Shown: positions 9,393-17,500, counted from the stretch's first letter. The stretch: 25,775 nucleotides of DNA from SIG438 sp034117945 (GCA_034117945.1 JAXEOR010000142.1:1-25775); one strand, 5' to 3'. Notes: generated from the letters alone by a model not told the origin. Numbers and translations: made by a program.

Positions 9393-9440
9393 GGCTGCTG
9401 ACAAAAGAACTGTCAGCAGCCTAACTTTATTGTTCTTTTT
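9393..9440 (+). terminator. Terminator between convergent araC and deacetylase genes
   Basis: GGCTGCTGACA (9393-9403), a 7-nt loop and TGTCAGCAGCC (9411-9421) form a perfect 11-bp stem, followed by a T-rich run ending in TTCTTTTTTT. It may also serve the opposite gene, where only a short T tract follows the stem. Confidence 0.85.
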
Positions 9441-10310
9441 TTAGCGCAATGCCGCCGTTTTGCCCGCAGGAACACAGATTGACTGAGATTTCTGCCCGTT
9501 CCACTCATTGCAGGCCAGCCAAAGATCCACACCGCTGGGGTTGTATACCCAGGTTTGATCCACGGCAAATTCCAGCCGTTCAAAGGCCTTCACATACTGA
9601 TAAATTTCCATATTGGTGGCGTACCAAATGTCCTCTCTGCCCCCAATGGTGCGGGCAAAGTCTTCAATGATATGCCAGTTTCCGTCATTTTCAAACTCAT
9701 AGGAGTGACCCCATAAATAAAACAGCCTACTGCCATGCTGCCGGGGGGTTCCGGGCTGCGCCTCTAAAAACTCCTGGGTCAGCTCCGCCAGCCTTTCATC
9801 CCTGTGATGGCAGGTGGGATGCCAGGTGAGAAACTCCTCCGGCAGATGAAAGCTATGGTGGGCACGGGTGGTTCTGGAATAAGCAATTTCATTGGCACGA
9901 AGCACCTCCAGCAGCTCATCTGTATATGTACCGAAGGGATAGGCCATCCCCCGGATCACCTGCCCCATCATTTCCTCCAGCCGTCTGCGGTCCTCGCAAA
10001 CCTCGTAGCTTGCCGTTCCCTTGGCCATATACGGAAATTGCCCGTGGTTCAACCCGTGAATCGCCACCTCATGACCGGAATTCAAGTAGGTTTCTTTGGC
10101 CTCGGAGGCCGTCATCCTCCTGGTGGGTTTCGGATCGGTTGTCCCCTCCTCCGAAAACAGGTTAGAATTGATATTAAATGTTCCCTTCAACCCATATTGA
10201 TTCATGATGGAAATCAGCCGCTGATCTGTTTTAACACCGTCGTCATAGCTGAGCGTGACTGCCTTTGCCCGCCCTTTTGGAAACCGCATAATAACCAATT
10301 TTCTTATCAT
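9441..10310 (-). CDS. NodB-type polysaccharide deacetylase family protein
   Basis: 289 residues from ATG 10310, which has GGGAG upstream; an earlier in-frame ATG at 10343 has no ribosome site. NodB homology motifs are readable: SYDDG (residues 21-25, catalytic and metal Asp23/24), HEVAIHGLNH with metal His85 and His89, AYPFGTY, and LWGHSYEF near the C-terminus with a late His. A C-terminal segment of about 60 residues continues past the usual core. There is no signal peptide or transmembrane segment, so it appears cytoplasmic, unlike peptidoglycan deacetylases. A role in carbohydrate or amide hydrolysis of an imported substrate is inferred. It lies 75 nt after comEB on the same strand, with a short GCCGG/CCGGC hairpin before the ribosome site, and could be the last gene of that operon. 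Confidence 0.85.
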   Translation of the reverse strand: MIRKLVIMRFPKGRAKAVTLSYDDGVKTDQRLISIMNQYGLKGTFNINSNLFSEEGTTDPKPTRRMTASEAKETYLNSGHEVAIHGLNHGQFPYMAKGTASYEVCEDRRRLEEMMGQVIRGMAYPFGTYTDELLEVLRANEIAYSRTTRAHHSFHLPEEFLTWHPTCHHRDERLAELTQEFLEAQPGTPRQHGSRLFYLWGHSYEFENDGNWHIIEDFARTIGGREDIWYATNMEIYQYVKAFERLEFAVDQTWVYNPSGVDLWLACNEWNGQKSQSICVPAGKTAALR

Positions 10311-10385
10311 CCTAATCTCCCTTCCGCCGGTCTGAGCCGGCATAAATCATCAGTATCACTCCGGCCAAAATCGGAACATCCGTTT

Positions 10386-10874
10386 TTAATATCCCGCAGA
10401 CCCTTCTAACGATTCGTCATGATCAATCCAGTGCTGCACCGGAATCACTTTATAGGTTTCCTTGGTTCTGCGAATGACCACCTCGGTAATTCCTGCATTG
10501 ATGATCAGCCTTTTACACATGGCGCAGGGCGCGGCGCTTTCCACCAGGGCTCCCGTTTTCATTTCCCGCCCGGTTAAATACAGCGTTCCCCCCTGCATTT
10601 CCTGACGGGAGGCGCTGATGATACAGTTCGCCTCTGCATGAACAGAGCGGCACATTTCATATCGCTCTCCTCTGGGAATGTTCAGCTTATCCCTCAGACA
10701 TTCTCCCATATCACAGCAGTTTTTTCTGCCCCGGGGCGCTCCCGTATAGCCGGTAGACACAATTTCATCGTTTTTCACAATTACCGCGCCGAAATTACGC
10801 CGTAGGCAGGTGCCCCGCTCCAGCACAGTTTCTGCAATATCTAGATAATAATTGCACTTTTCTACCCGGTTCAT
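10386..10874 (-). CDS. comEB: dCMP deaminase (ComEB-like)
   Basis: 162 residues, the usual family length. Zinc-dependent deaminase motifs are present: HAEANC (His79, proton-shuttle Glu81) and PCAMC (Cys117, Cys120). An upstream Cys cluster, NCCDMGEC at 52-59, fits the dCMP deaminase branch. It converts dCMP to dUMP and so feeds dTMP synthesis in the cytoplasm. It overlaps the end of rpiB by ATGA, so the two are translationally coupled. In many Bacillota rpiB, upp and this gene are neighbours; upp is absent here. Confidence 0.93.
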   Translation of the reverse strand: MNRVEKCNYYLDIAETVLERGTCLRRNFGAVIVKNDEIVSTGYTGAPRGRKNCCDMGECLRDKLNIPRGERYEMCRSVHAEANCIISASRQEMQGGTLYLTGREMKTGALVESAAPCAMCKRLIINAGITEVVIRRTKETYKVIPVQHWIDHDESLEGSAGY

Positions 10875-11314
10875 GCTTCCTCCTCCATTTCGGTGATTTT
10901 CGCAATCCGCCCGTCATGACGGCCGCCCTCATACTCTGCGGTCAAAAAGGATTTCACAATATCGCATGCCAAATCGATCCCCAGCACCCGAGCCCCCAAA
11001 GCCATCACGTTAGCATCATTGTGCATCCTGGTCAGCCGGGCAGAATAGGTATCTGAGCACAGAGCCGCCCGGATCCCCTTCATCTTGTTTGCGGCAATGC
11101 TCATGCCGATTCCCGTGCCGCAAATGAGAATTCCCCGATCACACTGGCCGCTTTTGATCCCCTGGCAAACCTTTTTGGCAATGTCCGGATAATCCACCCG
11201 ATCGGTGGTATAAGTGCCGTAATCCTCCACTTCAAATCCTAGGCTTTTGACATAATCCTTGATCTGCTCCTTGAATTTCACCCCTGCGTGATCGCATCCG
11301 ATTCCAATTTTCAT
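10871..11314 (-). CDS. rpiB: Ribose-5-phosphate isomerase B
   Basis: 147 residues from ATG 11314, chosen because the family begins with the MKIGIGCDHAG strand and a GGAAAG site precedes it; the frame runs 15 codons further up without family support. GCDHAG binds the sugar phosphate. Cys65 in CGTGIGMSIAANK and His98 in RMHND match the catalytic Cys and ring-opening His of E. coli RpiB. It interconverts ribose-5-phosphate and ribulose-5-phosphate in the pentose phosphate pathway. The RpiB/LacAB family also contains allose-6-phosphate and galactose-6-phosphate isomerases, but the housekeeping neighbours favour RpiB. It ends in an ATGA overlap with comEB. A 7-bp GC hairpin without a T tract lies upstream at about 11334-11357. 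Confidence 0.93.
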   Translation of the reverse strand: MKIGIGCDHAGVKFKEQIKDYVKSLGFEVEDYGTYTTDRVDYPDIAKKVCQGIKSGQCDRGILICGTGIGMSIAANKMKGIRAALCSDTYSARLTRMHNDANVMALGARVLGIDLACDIVKSFLTAEYEGGRHDGRIAKITEMEEEA

Positions 11315-11395
11315 CTTTCCTGCCACCTTTCCGGAGCACCGCTTGCGCTGCTCCGTCATATAAAATCTCCCACAGCTCTCTTAAGGAGCCGGGAA

Positions 11396-12070
11396 TTATT
11401 GTTTCTTTTGTCGCTGCTCCAGCTCTCTTTGTGCCTGAGGCTTGCTGATATAGACCGCCGTCAGCTCTGGAGCCGGGATCGGAGAGCCTGTCAAGGCGGC
11501 AGCCGCTACCGAGGAAGCCATAGGAAAGCAAAGCCGCTCTCCCAGGCAGGGCAATCCCAGCTCCTCGGCGTACAATAAGCCTCCGTCCCCTGCCAAAACC
11601 ACATCCTGCCGGCCGCGGATCAACTCCGCCGCCTCCTCCACCATAGCAGCAAAGGGCTGTGTGCGGCATATCATACGGCTGCCGTCCCAGTAATAGCCTG
11701 CGGCATACACCCGCCGCCTGCCTCCGTCCAGCAAAACAAAAACATCTCTGTTCTCCCCGGCAGCATTATAGGCAAGGCCTTCCAGGGTATTCACCGCCGC
11801 CACAGGCTTTTTCATCACCTGGGCAAGGCCCTTGATGCAGGCCAACCCAATCCGGATGCCGGTAAAGGAGCCCGGGCCGTTGGCCGCCGCAAACAAATCA
11901 ATCTGCTCCAGGGAAAGGCCAGTTTCCTGCAGCAGTCTCTCGATCAACGGCATCAGCCTTTGGGAATGAGCCTTTTGATTGTAAACTGCGTATTCTCCCA
12001 AGCAGTGCTCCTGATCGCAAACCGCTGCGGTCAGCATACTTGTGGTGGTATCCACTGCCAGTACCTTCAT
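11396..12070 (-). CDS. tsaB: tRNA t6A37 threonylcarbamoyltransferase complex dimerization subunit TsaB
   Basis: 224 residues, normal for TsaB. The N-terminal ASKHA fold is visible: VLAVDTTTSMLTAAV, then AHSQRLMPLIERLL and the family signature NGPGSFTGIRIGL at about 64-76. TsaB pairs with TsaD and, with TsaE, transfers the threonylcarbamoyl group to A37 of ANN-decoding tRNAs. It follows tsaE by 18 nt, the common order. The usual next gene rimI is missing; rpiB follows instead. tsaD is not in the window. Confidence 0.93.
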   Translation of the reverse strand: MKVLAVDTTTSMLTAAVCDQEHCLGEYAVYNQKAHSQRLMPLIERLLQETGLSLEQIDLFAAANGPGSFTGIRIGLACIKGLAQVMKKPVAAVNTLEGLAYNAAGENRDVFVLLDGGRRRVYAAGYYWDGSRMICRTQPFAAMVEEAAELIRGRQDVVLAGDGGLLYAEELGLPCLGERLCFPMASSVAAAALTGSPIPAPELTAVYISKPQAQRELEQRQKKQ

Positions 12071-12088
12071 CCTCTCAGTCCTTCCATG

Positions 12089-12508
12089 TTAGATTGTCTT
12101 CCATGTAATCCGGCGGAATTCCTCTCCCCGGGACAAATCCCGTTCGATCAGCACATGATACACACCTCCGGGCAGCACATCCTCAATATGCTCCGCCCAT
12201 TCAATCATGCACACACCGCCTGCGTCAAAATATTCGTCCAAGCCGGCGTCCTCCGCAGAAATGCCGCTCTCCAAACGATACATATCAAAATGATACAAAG
12301 CCAGCCTTCCGCTGTGATATTCATTCACCAGCGTAAAGGTGGGGCTGGTAATATCCTCTGTGATCCCTAGTCCCCGGGCAACCCCCCGGACAAACACACT
12401 TTTCCCAACCCCCGGCTCCCCGTGGAGACAAACAATGTCATTTTCCCGCAGCCGGGAGGAAAACTCTTCTCCCGCCAGCAAGGTCTGCTGTTCTGAAGTG
12501 GAAATCAA
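12089..12508 (-). CDS. tsaE: tRNA t6A37 biosynthesis ATPase TsaE
   Basis: 139 residues. Walker A GEPGVGKS lies at residues 30-37, followed by the family motifs SPTFTLVNEY and LYHFDMYRL, and EWAEHIEDVLP near residue 105. This ATPase drives TsaBD turnover during t6A synthesis. The start is TTG at 12508: GGAGG sits 7 nt upstream and no better ATG is available. It is the first gene behind the 12528-12557 promoter and heads tsaE-tsaB-rpiB-comEB. Confidence 0.93.
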   Translation of the reverse strand: MISTSEQQTLLAGEEFSSRLRENDIVCLHGEPGVGKSVFVRGVARGLGITEDITSPTFTLVNEYHSGRLALYHFDMYRLESGISAEDAGLDEYFDAGGVCMIEWAEHIEDVLPGGVYHVLIERDLSRGEEFRRITWKTI

Positions 12509-12527
12509 TCCCCTTCCTCCTTCCCTT

Positions 12528-12557
12528 AGTATATCACATTTGCTAAGGATCCGTCAA
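12528..12557 (-). promoter_or_regulatory. Promoter of the tsaE-tsaB-rpiB-comEB operon
   Basis: Minus strand TTGACG, 18-bp spacer, TATACT, about 20 nt before the tsaE start. The -35 box overlaps the stop codon of the preceding nucleotidyltransferase gene. No terminator separates the two, so read-through is likely as well. Confidence 0.7.
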
Positions 12558-13297
12558 TACAAGATGCCGGGATACTGCTCCTGCACCTGCCGGTAGCTTT
12601 CCAGATCGCCGATATCATACCGCTTTCCCGGCATTTCCATTGCATACACCGCTCTTTGACCGCACAGCCAGGCCAAAAAACCTCCGGGAGCGTCTGTTTT
12701 GCAGCCTGCCGCAATCCCCTGTGAAATCAGTGGCAGGGTCTCCTTGGGATAGCAATAGAAGGGAGGGATCATCCAATTGGCCTTGGGACACTCCGGCTTT
12801 TCCTCCATGGAAACCGCCCGGTCACAGCCGTCCACCTCCATCACTCCCCCCTTTTGCAGCACCGCCCGATTTTCCTCGTAATACCGCATAACGCAGGGAG
12901 CCTTTTTCTGCTCAAAATAATCCAACAGACGCCCCAGAGAAAAATCCAGCACGTTATCCCCTGCGGCCACCAGCAAATCATCCTTTAAAGAAAGATGGTC
13001 AATGGCAAGGGCAATATCCGCCACCGCTCCCAGCCTGGTTTCGTTGGAGATGGTGCCGTCGTCAAGTACCACAAGCTCCGCACTTATCTTTTTCTTGTCT
13101 TTCCATTCTAAAAAATTTTCCATATATTTGTGGTTAGACACCACAATCAGCCGGTTCACCCGACCCGACCGGTCAATGTCATCCACCAGCCAATCCAGAA
13201 TACTCTTTCCCTTAACCTCCAAAAGAGGCTTGGGGGCATGTTCTGTTAAGGGATACAGCCTGGTGGCATATCCCGCCGCTAAAAACAAACAATCCAT
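12554..13297 (-). CDS. Sugar-1-phosphate nucleotidyltransferase
   Basis: 247 residues. The nucleotide-binding signature LAAGYATRLYPLT (residues 6-18) is followed by KPLLEVKGKSILDWLVDDI. VAAGDNVLDF supplies the conserved Asp after the Gly, and EEKPECPKA is the sugar-site loop. It is shorter than bacterial GalU and resembles RmlA-like single-domain enzymes. The start has AGGAGG at 7 nt and sits 12 nt after the GHMP kinase stop, so the pair is one operon. The context suggests it uses the kinase product (sugar-1-phosphate plus NTP giving NDP-sugar). Neither the sugar nor the nucleotide can be read from the sequence. Confidence 0.87.
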   Translation of the reverse strand: MDCLFLAAGYATRLYPLTEHAPKPLLEVKGKSILDWLVDDIDRSGRVNRLIVVSNHKYMENFLEWKDKKKISAELVVLDDGTISNETRLGAVADIALAIDHLSLKDDLLVAAGDNVLDFSLGRLLDYFEQKKAPCVMRYYEENRAVLQKGGVMEVDGCDRAVSMEEKPECPKANWMIPPFYCYPKETLPLISQGIAAGCKTDAPGGFLAWLCGQRAVYAMEMPGKRYDIGDLESYRQVQEQYPGILY

Positions 13298-13309
13298 CCT
13301 GTTTCCTCC

Positions 13310-14479
13310 TTATCCTATGGTGCAGCCGTCTGCCGAATGACAAAAATGAACGGAAAAAGCATTGCGATACTGGGGAAATTTCTCCAGATACCGCTGGGTT
13401 ACCCTTTTCTCTATCGTTTCCCGGAAGGCCGGATCAATCAAAGCCATACAGCAGCCCTTAAACCCGGCGCCGCTGAACCGCCCGCCGTAGATGCCGTCCG
13501 TTTCTCTCATAATTTCATAAATGGTGATCAGTTCCTCCGAGCCTGTTTCAAAGTTGTGAATACTGCTGTAGCCGCTTTCAAAGGACAGCTTTCCGTATTC
13601 CTCAATATCCCCCCGTCTCCAGGCCTCCGCGCCCCGGCGCACCCGGTCAAATTCCGTATAAAAATGCTGAGCCCGCTTTCTCCAGGGCTCGGGCAGTCTA
13701 TGCTGATACTGCTCAAACACCTCTACCGGCACATCTCTCAAACGGCTGTCCTCAAACTTTCCGTAATTCATTCCGGAAAAGGCCTTCAGCGCATAGGAGG
13801 CCGCCTTCAATTCATCCACCCGCATATTAAAAGCCGTACCTACCAAGCTGCGCTCCATTCCGCTGAAAAAAATGGCAATCTCATAGGGCTTCATATTCCG
13901 AGCATCCGGGATCAGCTCATAGGAATCGTCTCTGGTATCCAAATAGAGCAAATGATTTTTGCGGCTGTACATTTCGCAGGACTGATCCAGCTTTCCGCAG
14001 TTCACCCCCACATATTCATTCTCCGCCCAAAGAGCCGCCTGAATCATTTCCTGCTTGCTCAAAACAAGATGATTTGCCTCGCACAGAGCACTCAAAAAGG
14101 CCAAAATCACCGCCGCAGAGGAAGAAAGACCCCCTATGGGAAGGCTGCCCTGAATCAAAGCGTAAATTCCCCGGTGCAGCTCATGCTTTTTCCCCAAAGC
14201 CGCAGCAGCACCCCGGATATAATCTGCCCAGTCCATTTGTCTGGGCATCACATCGCCAATATAAAACTGCACCTTTCCCTCAAAGTTTTTACTGCGAGCC
14301 TCCACAATGCCGTTTTCCGTGGGAACATACGCAATGGTAACGCCCTGATCAATGGCAAATCCGCTGACCAACCCGTACTGATGATCGCTATGGGCCCCGA
14401 TCGGGCAAACCCGGTAGGGGCAAAACGCAGTTTTGATCTCTTTCGCCTTTGGATACAGCTTTAAGAATTCATCTATCAT
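13310..14479 (-). CDS. GHMP sugar-1-kinase, galacturonokinase-like
   Basis: 389 residues. The galactokinase signature is altered to PYRVCPIGAHSDHQYG (21-36), in place of the galactokinase GRVNLIGEHTDYN. The RxCPxGAHxDHQ form is what I remember of plant galacturonokinase. The ATP loop LPIGGLSSSAAV is at 113-124. NEYVGVNCGKLDQS holds the catalytic Asp165, and GGRFSGAGFKGC (332-343) is the third GHMP motif. It should phosphorylate C1 of an aldose or uronic acid; galacturonate is a candidate and galactose is less likely given the changed sugar-binding motif. It is the first gene of a two-gene unit with the nucleotidyltransferase. AGGAGG lies 11 nt before the ATG. Confidence 0.85.
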   Translation of the reverse strand: MIDEFLKLYPKAKEIKTAFCPYRVCPIGAHSDHQYGLVSGFAIDQGVTIAYVPTENGIVEARSKNFEGKVQFYIGDVMPRQMDWADYIRGAAAALGKKHELHRGIYALIQGSLPIGGLSSSAAVILAFLSALCEANHLVLSKQEMIQAALWAENEYVGVNCGKLDQSCEMYSRKNHLLYLDTRDDSYELIPDARNMKPYEIAIFFSGMERSLVGTAFNMRVDELKAASYALKAFSGMNYGKFEDSRLRDVPVEVFEQYQHRLPEPWRKRAQHFYTEFDRVRRGAEAWRRGDIEEYGKLSFESGYSSIHNFETGSEELITIYEIMRETDGIYGGRFSGAGFKGCCMALIDPAFRETIEKRVTQRYLEKFPQYRNAFSVHFCHSADGCTIG

Positions 14480-14512
14480 CGGTTTCCCTGCCTCCTATCA
14501 TGTAACTTATTA

Positions 14513-14541
14513 ATCATAGCATAAATTCTCAAAAAAGTCAA
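14513..14541 (-). promoter_or_regulatory. Promoter of the kinase-nucleotidyltransferase operon
   Basis: Minus strand TTGACT (14536-14541), 17-bp spacer, TATGAT (14513-14518), predicted start near 14506, about 27 nt before the kinase ATG. It lies just downstream of the terminator of the ThuA cluster, so this operon is transcribed separately. Confidence 0.75.
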
Positions 14542-14548
14542 ATCCAAA

Positions 14549-14590
14549 AGAAAAAAACTGCACCAACAGGCTGTTATGCCCGAGGTGCAG
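14549..14590 (-). terminator. Terminator of the Gfo/ThuA cluster
   Basis: Minus strand CTGCACC (14584-14590), a structured loop of 19 nt and GGTGCAG (14558-14564), followed by TTTTTTTC. It lies 21 nt after the ThuA stop. Confidence 0.8.
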
Positions 14591-14611
14591 CTTGCAATCG
14601 GTTCTCGCAAT

Positions 14612-15331
14612 TTATTTCTGATAAAATCCATATACCGGTACGGGGCCGTTTTTGACAGGCTGCGCCCAGCGAATCGCATTTTTCAGCACCTGGGCAACAT
14701 CCTCCCGGTAATAGATCGGGTAGGTTTCATGCCCGGGACGGAAATAAAAAATCTTTCCTCTGCCCCGGTGGAAGCAGCATCCGCTGCGGAACACCTCTCC
14801 TCCGGAAAACCAACTTAAAAAGACAACCTCATCCGGATCGGGAATGTTAAAATGCTCTCCGTAGGTTTCCTCATGATCAATCTCGATCATTTCCGGCAGT
14901 CCCGCCGCAATGGGATGAGAAGGGCTGACCAGCCAAATTTTCTCAGTATCGCCGCTTTCCCGCCATTTCAGATCGCCGGAGGCCGCCCCCATCAAACGCT
15001 GAAAAATTTTGGATGCATGCCCGGAATGCAGCACAATCAGTCCCATGCCCTCCAGCACCCGTTTGTATACCCGGTCAACAATTTCATCCGCCACCTTATG
15101 GTGAGCCATATGCCCCCACCAAAGCAAAACGTCGGTATTGTCCAGCACCTCCTGGGTCAGCCCATGCTCCGGCTGATCCAGAGTGGCGGTGCGAACTTGA
15201 AAATCCGCTTCTGTGTCCAGCATACTTTTGATGGCATTGTGAATCCCCTGAGGATAGATCTTTGCAACCTCCTCCTGCTCTCTTTCGTGAACAAACTCAT
15301 TCCAAACCGTTACCTTCAGCTGTTCCATCAT
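14612..15331 (-). CDS. ThuA-like domain protein
   Basis: 239 residues. It matches the ThuA (trehalose utilization) family, a class I glutamine-amidotransferase-like fold: N-terminal KVTVWNEFVHERE, then DVLLWWGHMAHHKV, LIVLHSGHASKIF, and the C-terminal pattern YGEHFNIPDPDEVVFLSWF with FYFRPGHETYPIYY. ThuA proteins accompany sugar oxidoreductases, and the reaction is not settled. Two adjacent ATGs (15331 and 15328) share one GGGAG site; the second has the better 6-nt spacing. It is the last gene of the cluster with two Gfo/Idh/MocA oxidoreductases, which supports a shared role in metabolising an oxidised sugar. Confidence 0.88.
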   Translation of the reverse strand: MMEQLKVTVWNEFVHEREQEEVAKIYPQGIHNAIKSMLDTEADFQVRTATLDQPEHGLTQEVLDNTDVLLWWGHMAHHKVADEIVDRVYKRVLEGMGLIVLHSGHASKIFQRLMGAASGDLKWRESGDTEKIWLVSPSHPIAAGLPEMIEIDHEETYGEHFNIPDPDEVVFLSWFSGGEVFRSGCCFHRGRGKIFYFRPGHETYPIYYREDVAQVLKNAIRWAQPVKNGPVPVYGFYQK

Positions 15332-15383
15332 AAACTCCCTTCCTGCTGCTCCTTTGCAGCCACCCGTTTTTGATTTGAATTTT

Positions 15384-16343
15384 TTACAGCAAAACCGTTC
15401 TTCCTTCCGTCCAGGATCGGTACGCCGCCTCCATCAAAACAGAAAGGCGAACCGCCTCATCTATCCCAAAATGCCGACCGGGAACCCCCTTTAAAATACT
15501 GCTGATCCAGTCATTCATAGGAGACTCTCCCGCCTCGCCCGGCAAGACTTCCCAGCTGCCGTCTGTCAAAATCTCTGCCTCTTTGTTTTGCACCCGCAAA
15601 AAACCTTTGGTACCGCTGATTTCAATCAAATAAGGATCTGCCGGAGATACAAACCCGGTCTCCGCCACCCCTATAGCACCATTTTCATAGGTCATCACAC
15701 TAACAGCATTGTCCTCCACTTCCCTGCCTGTGACAGAAGTAAAAGCAGAGGCTACCGTTTTGGGCATTCCCAAAAACCAGGGAATCAAATACATGGGGTG
15801 CGCACCTAAATCAATCATTGCTCCGCCTCCGCAGGCCTTTTTGTCATAAAAATGAGTCGGAAGCCAGTTTTGAACGCTGCCCCCATGCACATTACGCACC
15901 CGTAAATAGGTAATCTGCCCCAGTCTGCCCTGCTCCACCGCTCTTTTGGCCGCCCGAACAGCTCCCAGCGACTGATGGGGAAAGGAAATGGTAAAGCAGA
16001 TGCCGCTTTGTTTCACGGCAGTTTGCATCTCCCCCGCCTCTTCTGCGGTAATGGCAAGCACCTTTTCGGTAAACACATGCTTACCCGCTTTTGCCGCACC
16101 ACAAATCAAAGGGAGATGCTGATTGGTAGCACCGGTGATAATCACAGCGTCCACCGACGAATCCGCCACCAACACTCCGTAGTCAGAAACATAAGGACAT
16201 CCCAATTCCTCCGCCAGCCCGATGCCGCGCTTTGAATCGTCATCCCACACCCCTACCAGAGTACAGTCCGGATGGTTGATGATGTCCTGTGCATACCCTT
16301 TAGCATGTACATGCCAGCCTCCTGCCAAAGCAACATTAATCAT
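15384..16343 (-). CDS. Gfo/Idh/MocA family oxidoreductase (variant motifs)
   Basis: 319 residues. An N-terminal Rossmann domain (about 1-120) and a C-terminal Gfo/Idh/MocA alpha/beta domain are readable: GGGAMIDLGAHPMYL is the substrate-side motif with its His. Two motifs depart from the norm. The dinucleotide loop is LAGGWHVHA rather than GxGxxG, and the EKP signature reads TEKVLA, keeping the catalytic Lys but replacing Pro with Val. It probably oxidises or reduces a sugar or cyclitol with NAD(P). Its ATG overlaps the end of the preceding oxidoreductase by 8 bp, so translation is coupled. ThuA follows after 52 nt with no terminator. Confidence 0.88.
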   Translation of the reverse strand: MINVALAGGWHVHAKGYAQDIINHPDCTLVGVWDDDSKRGIGLAEELGCPYVSDYGVLVADSSVDAVIITGATNQHLPLICGAAKAGKHVFTEKVLAITAEEAGEMQTAVKQSGICFTISFPHQSLGAVRAAKRAVEQGRLGQITYLRVRNVHGGSVQNWLPTHFYDKKACGGGAMIDLGAHPMYLIPWFLGMPKTVASAFTSVTGREVEDNAVSVMTYENGAIGVAETGFVSPADPYLIEISGTKGFLRVQNKEAEILTDGSWEVLPGEAGESPMNDWISSILKGVPGRHFGIDEAVRLSVLMEAAYRSWTEGRTVLL

Positions 16344-17433
16344 CCAGCATTCTTCCTTCTTTAAAATAAATCGGCTGACCGCTTTTGGCGGAACGGTAAA
16401 TAGCCTCTAAAATTTCAGACACCACACAGGCCTGACGGGGCATCACAACCGGATCGGTATCCTGCAGAATGCTGTCAATCCAAGCTCTTGCTTCTGCCAG
16501 CTGAGGAGTTTGGGCAACACCGTCGTAAAAGGCCACGCCCCCTGCACCTGTCTGAGGAGTGATATCCACCAGTCTGTCATACTCACCCTTATTCAAGCTC
16601 AACACACCGTTTTTGATCTGAGCTCCTGCCTTTGAGCCGCACAGCACCGTGCTGCCCTCCGCCACCGGCTCAATGATGTTCAGCGCCCAGCTGGAGGACA
16701 GTTGAACCACTGCGCCGTTTTCCATCACGATATAGCCAAAGGCCGCATCCTCAACCGTGTGCTGACCTTCCTCCCAGCCGCCCCAGGGATTGCCGCACTC
16801 CGGATGCTCCACCTTTTTAAAGGTGCTGCCTACCACCATTCTGGGACTATAATTATTCATCAGATACAAAGTCAAATCCAAAGAATGAGTGCCAATGTCA
16901 ATCAACGGGCCGCCCCCCTGCTCAAATTCATTGAGAAACACGCCCCAGTTAGGAGTGCCCCGCCGCCGCAAAGCCAGTGCCTGGGCATAATAAATCTCGC
17001 CCAGCTGCCCGTCGTCAATGGCCTGCTTTAAAAATTTGCTTTCCGCCTTATGCCGATGCTGATAGCCAATTGTCAGCTTTTTGCCCGACTTTTCCGCCGC
17101 CTCCACCATTTTTCTGGCGTCCGCCGCTGTTTTGGCCATAGGCTTTTCGCACATCACATGCTTGCCCGCCTCCAAGGCCGCAATGGAAATTTCCGCATGA
17201 GACCGGTTGGGTGTCAGCACGTGCACCACATCCAGAGAAGGATCCTCCAGCAGCTTGTGGTAATCGGTATAAACCGCCGCATCAGGGATTCCGTATTCCT
17301 TGGCGGCCTTTTGAGCCCGTTCCTCCACCAAATCGCAAAATGCCGTCATTTGCACATCCTCAAGCTGAGCCAAGGAGGGCATGTGCTTTCCGTTGGCAAT
17401 TCCGCCGCAGCCGATGATTCCGATATTCAACAT
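16336..17433 (-). CDS. Gfo/Idh/MocA family oxidoreductase
   Basis: 365 residues from ATG 17433, set by GAGGT at 7 nt and by the Rossmann start MLNIGIIGCGGIANGKH; the frame stays open further up but that part lies in the divergent promoter and AraC gene. GxGxxA nucleotide loop, VLTPNRSHAEI, CEKPMAK (canonical EKP with the catalytic Lys) and GGGPLIDIGTHSLDL are all present. It belongs to the inositol/glucose dehydrogenase-like superfamily, and the substrate is unknown. It is the first gene of the oxidoreductase-oxidoreductase-ThuA operon and diverges from an AraC regulator by 119 bp, so it is likely induced by that regulator's ligand. Confidence 0.92.
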   Translation of the reverse strand: MLNIGIIGCGGIANGKHMPSLAQLEDVQMTAFCDLVEERAQKAAKEYGIPDAAVYTDYHKLLEDPSLDVVHVLTPNRSHAEISIAALEAGKHVMCEKPMAKTAADARKMVEAAEKSGKKLTIGYQHRHKAESKFLKQAIDDGQLGEIYYAQALALRRRGTPNWGVFLNEFEQGGGPLIDIGTHSLDLTLYLMNNYSPRMVVGSTFKKVEHPECGNPWGGWEEGQHTVEDAAFGYIVMENGAVVQLSSSWALNIIEPVAEGSTVLCGSKAGAQIKNGVLSLNKGEYDRLVDITPQTGAGGVAFYDGVAQTPQLAEARAWIDSILQDTDPVVMPRQACVVSEILEAIYRSAKSGQPIYFKEGRMLDD

Positions 17434-17467
17434 GATTTTCACCTCAAAAAAATATTTTTTCACGCTA

Positions 17468-17500
17468 AGTATAGCAAAAAACAAAAGAATATGATATAAT
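17468..17500. promoter_or_regulatory. Divergent promoter region between oxidoreductase operon and araC-type gene
   Basis: TATACT on the minus strand (17468-17473) is a -10 candidate for the oxidoreductase operon. TATAAT on the + strand (17495-17500) is one for the AraC gene. Neither has a good -35 at 17 bp, which fits activator-dependent promoters. Confidence 0.45.

Noticed and set aside
11334..11357. Terminator between tsaB and rpiB
   Set aside because: There is a 7-bp GC hairpin but no T tract on the minus strand; tsaB and rpiB are probably in one transcript.
13337..14464. A 375-codon + strand open frame
   Set aside because: It lies fully antisense to the GHMP kinase, whose motifs are clear, has no ribosome site or recognisable domain, and its composition is that of a frame shadow.
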